A stretch of 64,000 bases of DNA, from the NCBI RefSeq assembly GCF_020283565.1, contig NC_060059.1:26609838-26673837 (forward strand), in the 5' to 3' direction. The notes below the pieces were generated by a model. That model was given only the letters and a program-made list of their open reading frames with translations, was not told the DNA's origin and did no database searches. The stretch comes from Trifolium pratense. Its lineage: Eukaryota > Streptophyta > Magnoliopsida > Fabales > Fabaceae. This document shows, one piece after another, positions 14,421 to 23,599 of this stretch (position 1 is its first letter; each line of letters starts with the position of its first letter). A program made the position numbers and the translations under genes.

Positions 14421-14581
14421 CTACTTTGTTCTCAATTTAGTTATGTAAACATCTTGGTTGCTAATCTGTTGAGGTGTACAATTTTTTTTCAATTTTTAGT
14501 GCAACTTATACAGTGGAATTGTTGACTGGAAAAGATTATGTAAGTATATTTTAAGGTTGTTTCAAGTCTTTTCCTAAAAGT

Positions 14582-16535
14582 GAAGTGAAGAAATTTCAAG
14601 TTATCCCAATCTATGGAAACAATTTTGTATAGAAGAAATTGTAGGTTTTAAAAGTGAAAGTTTATTGACAAAAAACACGAGGAGTGTCCGATATGGATGC
14701 TGAATGGAATAAATTTCAAGTTATCCTAATCTATGGAGACAATTTTGTATAGAAGAAATTGTAGGTTTTAAAAGTGAAGTTTATTGACACAAAACACAGG
14801 GAGTGTCACATATGCATGCTGAAGGGAATGAATTTCAAGTTATCCCAATTTATGGAAACAATTTTGTATAGAGGAAATTGTAGGTTTTAAAAGTGAAAGT
14901 TTATTGACACAAAACACGGGGAGTGTCCCATATGGATGCTAAAGGGAATGAATTTCAAGTTATCCCAAACTATGGAAACAATTTTGTATAGAAGAAATTG
15001 TAGGTTTTAAAAGTGAAAGTTTATTGACACAAAACATGGGGAGTGTCCCATATGGATGCTGAAGGGAAAGAATTTCAAGTTATCCCAATCTATGAATACG
15101 ATTTTGTATAGAAGAAATTATAGGTTTTAAAAGTGAAAGTTTATTGACACAAAACACGGGGAGTGTCCGATATGTATGCTGAAAGGAAGAAATTTCAAGT
15201 TATTCCAAACTATGGAAACAAATTTGTATAGTAGAAATTGTAGGTTTTAAAAGTGAAACTTTATTGACGCAAAACACGGGGAGTGTCACATATGGATGCT
15301 GAAGGGAAGAAATTTCAAGTTATCCCAATCTATGAAAATAATTTTGTATAGAAGAAATTGTAGGTTTTAAAAGTTAAACTTTATTGACGCAAAACACGGG
15401 GAGTGTCACATATGGATGCTGAATGGAAGGAATTTCAAGTTGTCCCAATCTATGGAAACAATTTTGTATAGAGGAAATTGTAGGTTTTAAAAGTGAAAGT
15501 TTATTGACACAAAACACGGGGAATGTCTCATATGGATGCTGAAGGGAATGAATTTCAAGTTATCCTAATATATGGAGACAAATTTGTATAGAAGAAATTA
15601 TAGGTTTTAAAAGTGAAAGTTTATTGACACAAAACACGGGGAGTATCCCATATGGATGCTGATGGGAAGAAATTTCAAGTTATCCCAATCTATGAAAACA
15701 ATTTTGTATAGAAGAAATTGTAGGTTTTAAAAGTGAAACTTTATTGACGCAAAACACGGGGAGTGTCACATATGGATGCTGAAAGGAAGAAATTTCAAGT
15801 TGTCCCAATCTATGGAAACAATTTTGTATAGAGGAAATTGTAGGTTTTAAAAGTGAAAGTTTATTGACACAAAACACAGGGAATGTCCCATATGGATGCT
15901 GAAGGGAATGAATTTCAAGTTATCCTAATATATGGAGACAAATTTGTATAGAAGAAATTATAGGTTTTAAAAGTGAAAGTTTATTGACACAAAACACGGG
16001 GAGTATCCCATGTGGATGCTGATGGGAAGAAATTTCAAGTTATCCCAATCTATGAAAACAATTTTGTATAGAAGAAATTGTAGGTTTTAAAAGTGAAACT
16101 TTATTGACGCAAAACACGGGGAGTGTCACATATGGATGCTGAAAGGAAGAAATTTCAAGTTGTCCCAATCTATGGAAACAATTTTGTATAGAGGAAATTG
16201 TAGGTTTTAAAAGTGAAAGTTTATTGACACAAAACACAGGGAATGTCCCATATGGATGCTGAAGGGAATGAATTTCAAGTTATCCTAATATATGGAGACA
16301 AATTTGTATAGAAGAAATTATAGGTTTTAAAAGTGAAAGTTTATTGACACAAAACACGGGGAGTATCCCATATGGATGCTGATGGGAAGAAATTTCAAGT
16401 TATTCCAATCTATGAAAATAATTTTGTATAGAAGAAATTGTAGGTTTTAAAAGTGAAAGTTTAGTGACACAAAACACGGGGAGTGTCCCATATGGATGCT
16501 GAAGGGAATGAATTTCAAGTTATCCGAATCTATGG
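14582..16535. repeat. 120-bp tandem repeat array, about 16 copies
   Basis: The unit contains aatttcaagttatcccaat, attttgtatagaagaaattg, taggttttaaaagtgaaa and ttattgacacaaaacacggg. It repeats every 120 bp across almost 2 kb with scattered substitutions. Units from 15541 on show a 360-bp higher-order period: 15541-15900 is nearly identical to 15901-16260, and 16261 on begins a third copy. The array lies wholly within Helitron 1, close to its 3' end. Minus-strand frames of 65 residues at 15680 and 16040 are identical because of the repeat and are not genes. Confidence 0.92.
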
Positions 16536-18209
16536 ACTTAACAAAATATAAAATCATATCATATAAACAATTTTTTTTCCCGTGCGTTTTCTGGATGATA
16601 TTAACAATAATAACAATAATATTATTATATGTGTTTTTTATATGGTTGTGTAATATTAACAACCAGTTGTCTAAGTATTGTATTTAATCGGATAATACAA
16701 TCGTCATCGCCCGTGCGTTGCACGGGTTCCTAACTAGTTCAAGTAACAAAAGAAATTCCTATATCAAATTAAAAAAGATTTTTCTACAAAAATGATTATA
16801 CAACAATGCAGCCTCTCAAGTGATTCTCATGATCCACATCTTAACTCATCAGCTTAATTAGTTTTCCATTTGTACCAACCAGCAAGCAATTACCTCATCA
16901 GGAAACAGAAACAACATGCAATGCAATACCCTATCCAAAATAAGAAAGAATATAAGTTCAACTTGAAATTAATCAAATTACAAACCAAAAAGGTAAAAAA
17001 AAATAAATAAACAAAAGAGAATCACCTTGAAAATAAGAAGATATCTTTTATTTACAAGTAAAAGGAATGCTGAGTTCCTCACAATCATCAAGTATTTTGA
17101 TGATGTGGCACTCTATAAGAAAAGTTTACAATCTCTATTAAAAAACTTTTTCATCATCTCCTTTAATTAAATCATTTTAATTATCAATATATCAAATTAT
17201 CACTATATAACTTCTTACAATTATCATAAAAAAAACCTTCTTACAAATTATGGCTACCAAATCCATAAAAAATTTATACGGAATACTCTTCTTTTTTACT
17301 CATCATGTTGCATTGCATAACTATTTACATACTCAATAGTGTTCTAATGCAAAATCTAAAATAAATAATTTGTTTGTTTCACTAATAAAAAATTTATACT
17401 ACTTTTTTTTTACTTTTCATATGATGATGATGTGGCACCTCAAAAAAAATTTCATGCAAAATTTAAAATAATTAAATGTAATTTTTTTTATTTGTTCAAT
17501 TATTTTATATTTATTTATTGTTTGAAATTATAACATTTTATAAATTTATTTTCAACTATTTATTTATTTTATTTATTATGATCTACAACACAAATTCCTT
17601 TTCTGAACTATTTTTTTTTCCTACTATTGAGTTCTTTAATTATTATGATGATCTAAAAGATTATTTTTTTCTATTATTGAATTCTTTTTTATTGACAATA
17701 AAAGATATATAACATTTTGGTGGTCCGTATAACAACATATCAATTGTGGCTCTTTTGTCTTTCTCTCATCTACTTTATTATGTAACTTCCACTTAATCAT
17801 TCCCCCATTTACTTTATCATGTAACTCCAAGTAATTAATATTTATAACCACTGCATGTGTGACTCTCTATAGCCAAACTCTTCGTTTTTTTTTTTGGGTC
17901 ACATCCTAACACTCTTCCTATATTCTTTTTTTGAACAAGCCTAACTCTTCCTATATTCATAACATACATTAATTGGTTCCTATATAAATGTGTTCATTCC
18001 TCCTATACTCATCACCTTTCACACCCAAGAAATATTTTAATTACACAACTAAGAGAGTTACCACATCATGTCTGCTTCTCAAAGTAATGTCAATAAGTAA
18101 GCATATTGTTCTTACATTTCATACACCTATGCTCTTCACATGCAATATTTCCACTTACATAAGACTTAACCCTTTATACATATACAATCTTGGTTTGTTT
18201 TCCTTACAG

Positions 18210-18347
18210 GCCAACAGGAGCTGAAGATCAATAACCTCGACAATGCGACAAATGAAAGTAGTATAAAAGTGTGCATTGCTAGAATGTGGGACAATCTGCA
18301 GATTCAACAAATATTTAAGGCTTCCTATTTTAGCGATATGGTATAAT
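18210..18347 (+). pseudogene. Possible RPA/OB-fold fragment in Helitron 2
   Basis: After an AG acceptor the frame reads INNLDNATN...IKVCIARMWDNLQ and stops in the following AT-rich sequence. The IKVxIxRMWD pattern is like the first strand of the RPA70-type domains that plant Helitrons often carry. The stretch is short and the assignment is tentative. Confidence 0.3.
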
Positions 18348-18974
18348 TTGTTACTCTAATTTTTAAGCATCCTTTCTTATTTACTTATATCGATATCGAT
18401 TAATATGAATATGACTATTTTTTCATGTGAAGGAAACAAACAGGATGTGTATTTAACTCTGATGGCAGTCATGTAACCATCCTTTTTTATTGATATAATG
18501 TTTGTTACTAGAAAAATCTTCTTTTTTGTGTATTATTTTATTAGTCTAATGTTTTAGCTTAGTTGTTTCTTATATTCTTATGTTGATTAATGAGAATATA
18601 TTTAATTTTTCATGTGAATAAGTTGAAGAGGATATAAAAGAGACTTCTATTTATTGATTTTGTAGTGCCTTAAAATTTATATAGACTGATGGTATGTATA
18701 TTGATGTTGGAGACATTCAATCAAAGGAGGGCAATCCAAATAATTTAGAAATATAAATATGTGTTTCAATTCATTTTTAAATACTATATTGTCTACAATG
18801 TGTAGGTGATATATCTCAAGAGAAATACAGAAAGATGAAGTAGTATTTCAATTTGATATATCTCAATCTATGGTGATATATTGTTTCACTAATTTTCTTG
18901 TTGTGAGATTCATATATTGGCATCATGCTTTATTTTGTATTTTGTTCTGACTTTTGCATACTTGTATTGCGCAT

Positions 18975-19236
18975 GACACAGAGGGATAAATATCCATATG
19001 AAGGGTACGAAAAAAGAGCTTCATCGGAGGATTCTGAAAATTCCTTACACTTGGATTGCTCTCAGTCTCGCGTCAATGTTTCCGATGGTAATTTAGATGC
19101 TAATATCTGTCATAAAAAAGGCACAGTTTGGGACCTAATTCCTGAAGTGAGAGAAACTTTGTATCCTCATCAACAGGAAGGCTTTGAAGTCATTTGGAAA
19201 AACTTGGCAGGAAGCATCAGTCACAATTTGAAGTAG
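18975..19236 (+). pseudogene. Captured CLASSY (SNF2-type) gene fragment
   Basis: An open stretch of about 85 codons after an AG acceptor (gacacag) contains VWDLIPEVRETLYPHQ and GFEVIWKNLAGS. These match the segment just before the helicase core of CLASSY proteins, the SNF2-type remodelers that bring RNA polymerase IV to its targets in RNA-directed DNA methylation. The frame stops at TAG soon after, so the ATPase domain is missing. Upstream residues (SEDSENSLHLDCSQS) are acidic linker. It lies inside Helitron 2 in the same orientation and is best read as a captured exon. Confidence 0.65.
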
Positions 19237-19984
19237 TATTTCAATTTCAATTAAAAGATGAAGAATACTAATTTGTTTATGGATGACCATAGATTTCAAT
19301 AAATATGAGAAACCTTAAATTACATAGAGGAGTAAAGTTAATAGTTCCGTCAAGTTGTGCGTAATTTTACAATAAAGACCAAAGGATGAAAGACAAAAAC
19401 CACAAAAGATGAATCATAAATCAATGTTGGAGATTTATTTAATTTCACTCACTCTTTTTTATATCCAATAATCAATATTTTTTTTTGTTTCTTTCTCTCA
19501 TTTCTATTTTGGAGTACTTTGAAAGTCATTATTGAAAGTTCTTAAACCAAACTAAAAACAAATTCGCAATTAAATATTATTAAATGATTAAAAGACCAAC
19601 TAAACAACAAGAAAAACGAGGGACATAATTAAACAAAAGAAAAAAATCTAAACAAAAAAAGAAAGAAAGAATTAAGCAAATTACTAAAAAAAAAAACCTC
19701 TAAAAGAAGTCGATATATCAACACAAGAACTAAAATTTAGTTAAATATGAAAGATCTTGAATTGCATAGAGGAGAGTAAGAAGCTATGCTATTTGGTATG
19801 TACTTTCAAGGAATGAGATCAAAAGATGAAAAAGATAAAACTAACATATATGAATCACATTTTATAACATGAGCTTATTTCAACATTTCTCATGACTAAT
19901 ATTAAATTTAATTATATGTATTTATACTTATCGTAGTTATTATATTTTATTTAAAAAAATATTTTAAACGTGTTTTTTAATCAA

Positions 19985-20014
19985 ACCCGTGCAACGCACG
20001 GGTTGCACGGGTTT
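19985..20014. other. Internal second Helitron-type 3' hairpin
   Basis: ACCCGTGCAACGCACGGGT followed by tgcacgggttt forms the same kind of GC hairpin as at 16710 and 22033. The AT-rich sequence before it (attttaaacgtgttttttaat) resembles that before the 22033 hairpin (attttaattatgtattttaat). No CTAG follows. It looks like a decayed 3' end that was bypassed. Confidence 0.55.
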
Positions 20015-22335
20015 ATTTAATTAAAAAGAATACGGAAAATCAATCTACCCAAACCTTATGAAATGAATACATAAGGTCAATAAATATAATTAGGGAAGTT
20101 ATTATGCTACGTGACTCAAAGAATTCCAATAATAAACATATACGTTCATAAAATTAAGAAACCATAGACATAGTAAGTATATATAGATACTAGCTAGCAT
20201 GGAGATTTTATCATATATATATATTGAGACTTTTGCAAGAAGATTCATACATGTTTTGGTATTCAACTATTTATATTGTAGGTTTTATTTTGGTGTGTTT
20301 TCAAGTTTAAAGCTTATTCTATTTTTAATATCCATGTCCATTTTTCTTACTTTGTTAAGGTTCAAATTGTTCAAAGATAACAATGGAACAGATAAATCTG
20401 TTGATTTGGAATCACCAGATGGGTAGGTGTTAAAAATGATGAATTGATTTCTTACCTATGTAACTAAAGTTTTATTTTTGTTCGTATGTAATCATGGATT
20501 CATGAATCTATTATTTTCAATTGTATCTTTCAAGTGGTATTTTTTGCTTATTTTCCTATTTTTTTTATCTCAAAAACATGTTCAGAATATGAGGAAGATT
20601 TGAAGGGGAACTTAAGTGAGTTTTGTCAATCCCTTGAATAATTTCTTAACTTATCAGCTACACTTAAAACAATGTCAACAAGTAAGTAGATCACCTTTTA
20701 CCAACTTTTTATCCATTGTGTTTTTAAATTTACATATTTGTTATTTTTATATATGAACACATAGATGAAGACATATGGTTTTATGGACAACCTCACCATT
20801 AACACTAATATTCATTGCAATTTCATGATTTTCAATCGTTACCAGTGTTATGAAGAATGATATGTTGCTGATTGGAAAATGGTGTATGTATTGGTCCAAG
20901 TCGTAAGTTACAAACTATTTTTATTTTATTAAAATATCAATTATTTACATTTTTTTATTAATAGTATAGGAAAAAAAGTAGTTGAAAAATTGCACAAATG
21001 AAAAAAAATGATCAAAAAAAAAAATTTAGAATAAATTTTAATAATAAATAAAACTCAGCTCAACAAAGTCAATATATCAGCACAAGGCAAGCATGACTAC
21101 ATCTAATATACAAAAGTAAAAAAAACAACGGTAAGAAAAAAAAAAGTAAGAAAGCAAAGCAAGTTGCGACTATACTACCACGATGCATAAAAAGAAAATT
21201 AAGTTCTCATGCTATTACACTATTAGAATAAAATATAATGCACCTCTTCAAACTTATGAATATTAACAGATATTCACTAAAAATTATATTAATTGTCCTT
21301 AATATACACAAATCTACAATGTAGGTTAATATTAAACAATTTTTTTTTTAAATAACCTTCTTATGTTTAAATCCGAATAAAGATTATTAAATAAAAAAAT
21401 TCAAAGCAAAATGAGCGGAGAAAAACCTCATAGTAAAAAAAAAACAAACAATAGACAAAAAAAATCGAGACTAATAAAATCGGGATAAAATTTCACTAAG
21501 TGAATAATTGATAAGAACGAGAGGGAGGTAAGTAGATAAGTTATTTGGCATCTTAAATTGTATAGAAGGGAGTAAGCAGTAATGTTACTATTTGATAGGT
21601 AATTTTCAGAACACGAGATCACGTGATAAAAAATGTCAAAACCACCATACTTCTTAGTTCAACATCACTCATGAGCAATATTTTCACCAAGTATAAGTAT
21701 CTATGACCTCCAACTCTTATTAAAAATAAATAAATAAGGGATACATTAAAAATAAAAAAGCAAAGTGATTTGTGACTAAAATTGCAACTCATATAATGAA
21801 AACTAAGATTTTATACGATGACACAAATTAAAATACAATATGATACATCATTTCAATAAAAATTATTTTAATTTTGATAACAACTTTTTTTATTTTTAAA
21901 CATATATAATATTGAATATAATCATATCGTAAAAAGTATTTAACAATATATTTTAATCGAATGTGTAATTATACTTATCACAATTATTATTTTTAATTTA
22001 TAAAAATATTTTAATTATGTATTTTAATCGAACCCGTGCACGGGTTTACCCTAGTATACATAATGACTTTATCAAATTGCGGAACACCTTGGAGTATATC
22101 ATAGATGCCAGAAACCAACACTAGATTACATCCATGTGAAGCATACCTTGGCAGACGATGACGTGGACATGTAATCTAACCAGAAAGATCGAGAAATAAA
22201 ATGCATTATTTGTCAGATCGACAATGTAAACGGAAAAGTTTTAATTCGTAGATATTGTAAATGGAAAATGATAGATTCTATTAAGAGTCAAACCTGGGGT
22301 AGTGACAAGAGAAAGTTCAAAACTTTAGGTCAAAC

Positions 22336-22440
22336 AGCAGAAGATATAGCAAGCTTCGTTCAGCAGATACTAAGTTTTATTCATGCAAACACCACCATGT
22401 GATTATTATTAATTATAAGTAATTATTATATTGTTGTATT
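22336..22440 (+). pseudogene. FAMA exon 3 and 3' UTR fragment at the duplication junction
   Basis: The stretch acagcagaagatatagcaag, and on through ttcagcagatactaagtttt to the stop codon, matches FAMA 6700-6763. One ACC codon is lost and there is one change (ctccgtt to cttcgtt). The 3' UTR match continues to about 22440 (ttgttgtatt). Everything before exon 3 is missing. The left neighbour is GPT exon 8, so the joint is the breakpoint of the tandem duplication. Confidence 0.9.
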
Positions 22441-22575
22441 GCCTACAAGCTTGGTTAACTTGTTTCTCACTTTTATCTTCCTTGTAAGCTTACTTTGTAT
22501 ATGCCTATATAAGGTATAATGCTTTATGTGAATTAATAGAGAACACCATTTTACACAATAATTGGTATCAGTGAG
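22440..22575 (+). mobile_element. Copia LTR and primer-binding site remnant
   Basis: A block starting TGCCTACAAGCTTGG and ending near ttttacaca (22556) is followed by TTGGTATCAGTGAGC at 22561-22575. That is close to the primer site TGGTATCAGAGC used by copia elements. The inferred LTR would be about 117 bp, short enough for a TRIM. No second LTR was found. Confidence 0.5.
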
Positions 22576-22646
22576 CCCCTCAAGGGTCTTCTTGAATACA
22601 CCAAACGCAGTTTGTTTCGCGCGTGCTACTGTTGTTGTTACAACTG

Positions 22647-22830
22647 TTTCGCCTGCTAGTAGCTCAATTGATAGTGGGAATGAATTGAACACATACTTGA
22701 ATCCCAGGGTACGTGGTTCGATTCCCACGAAAGGCAAAAACTCTACTAGTGAGGGGGTAGAGAAGATCGTGAGGTGGCAGTGCCGAGACCACCTAAGGTG
22801 GTGGGGCCTGGGCTGTTACAATGGGAATGA
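22647..22830 (+). mobile_element. tRNA-derived SINE-like sequence
   Basis: TAGCTCAATTGATAG at about 22658 resembles a pol III A box and GGTTCGATTCCC at about 22712 is a B box, at tRNA-like spacing. A GC-rich body follows (cagtgccgagaccaccta). The 3' tail and flanking duplication are not clear, so the borders are approximate. Confidence 0.45.
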
Positions 22831-22884
22831 AAACAAAATAATTCTTCAAAAGTTCAAATAAATGACCTAGAAGACACTGAAGCC

Positions 22885-22990
22885 AATGTTTTAAAAACCG
22901 GACCGGATGTCGAACCGTTGTGGCATTCGGTTCATGGTTCAACCGGTTCAATCGGTTCGACCGTTTTAGAACTATTTGAACCGTATAATA
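22885..22990. repeat. ACCGGTTC-rich repeat fragment
   Basis: aaaaccggaccgg...gaaccgt...caaccggttcaatcggttcg resembles the ends of the nested insertion in the MULE at 29906-30764 (accggtccggttc, ccggttcgatg). Probably an end fragment of the same family. Confidence 0.5.
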
Positions 22991-23042
22991 AATAAATAAA
23001 TATATAATAAAGGGGAGGGATCAAATTACACCGGTGTAACAT

Positions 23043-23379
23043 TTGAGTAATGTTACGCCGCTCAATAACGCTTCAACGAATACAAATTTTACAAAATCCA
23101 CCGTTGGATTGAAAGTTTATATCATATAGATCATTCATGTTCAATTCTATAAAAATCTAAAATCATTTGATATGTTATTGAGATTGATCAAGCTTAACGG
23201 TATTCAATAAAAACACATAAAGCGTTAATCTTGATCGGTCTCAATAATATATCAAACGATTTTAGATTTTTGTAAAATTGAACATGGATGATCTAAATGA
23301 TATAAACTTTCAATCCAACGGTGGATTTTGTAAAATTTGTATTCGTTGAAGCGTTATTAAGCGGTGTAACATTACTCAA
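23043..23379. mobile_element. Foldback MITE with about 150-bp inverted arms
   Basis: The left arm starts TTGAGTAATGTTACGCCGCT and contains tccaccgttggattgaaag. The right arm is its reverse complement, containing ctttcaatccaacggtgga and ending gtgtaacattactcaa. The arms extend almost to the centre (cttaacggtattcaataaaa), so a transcript would fold into a near-perfect hairpin. There is no coding capacity. Confidence 0.85.
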
Positions 23380-23430
23380 GCTCAGAAAAGCATTATATGG
23401 CTTGAAAAGAGCTCCTAGAGTTTGGTATAG
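23376..23430 (+). pseudogene. Copia reverse transcriptase fragment
   Basis: The frame reads LRKALYGLKRAPRVWYS, the conserved KLxKALYGLKQAPRxWY block of copia reverse transcriptase. Only about 18 residues remain before a poly-A run. It directly abuts the MITE and is a scrap of a larger element. Confidence 0.75.
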
Positions 23431-23599
23431 CAAAAAAAAAAATCATGTTTGTCTTAATTGAATATTACTAGATTTATTTAGACTCTGTAAAAATCTTGAT
23501 TGAATACCACCTAATTTTTTTATTAAAAAAATTATTTTAAAATTCTTTAAAATTCTAATCCAATACAAACCCCCTAAAAAACTGAATATGTAAATAAAA

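Larger units (their letters stand above)
10484..16737 (+). mobile_element. Helitron 1 (non-autonomous, carries gene fragments and a 120-bp satellite)
   Basis: It begins with TC (TCATTCTAACTACAC) straight after an A. It ends with a GC-rich hairpin, CCCGTGCGTTGCACGGG (16710-16726), then TTCCTAACTAG followed by T. The TC start, hairpin, CTAG end and A/T target are the defining marks of a Helitron. The uninterrupted site is preserved at about 31831-31851 (catgcaaca joined to ttcaagtaac), which fixes both ends to the base. I saw no Rep/helicase protein in it, so it must depend on another element. It holds exon-like pieces at 11816-14420 and a tandem array at 14582-16535. Confidence 0.88.
17044..22054 (+). 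mobile_element. Helitron 2 (non-autonomous, inserted in the GPT copy)
   Basis: It begins TC (TCTTTTATTTACAAG) after A at 17043. It ends CCCGTGCACGGGTTTACCCTAG at 22033-22054, followed by T. The left flank gaagata and right flank tatacata rejoin to the intact exon 10 sequence of GPT near 32150 (gaagatatatacatagtgac), so the empty site is known. A second 3'-type hairpin lies inside at 19985. It carries a CLASSY fragment near 18975-19235 and an OB-fold-like stretch near 18210. No complete replicase is visible. Confidence 0.87.
16738..22335 (-). pseudogene. Truncated GPT/ALG7 copy split by Helitron 2
   Basis: The two host parts are 16738-17043 and 22055-22335. The first matches the GPT 3' flank and last exon (31844-32149). 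It carries a 5-base insertion (tgcaatgcaat) and has lost the stop codon. The second matches 32441-32660, containing exon 9 and most of exon 8. Most of exon 10 and the intron before it are deleted. Helitron 2 sits within exon 10. The copy ends inside exon 8 at about 22335, where FAMA exon 3 sequence begins. It cannot make a working enzyme. Confidence 0.85.

Noticed and set aside
15680..16237. Two identical 65-codon minus-strand frames
   Set aside because: They are products of the 360-bp repeat period in the satellite array, not duplicated genes.
14582..16535. CRISPR-like array
   Set aside because: The 120-bp units are continuous tandem repeats with no distinct spacers, in plant nuclear DNA.
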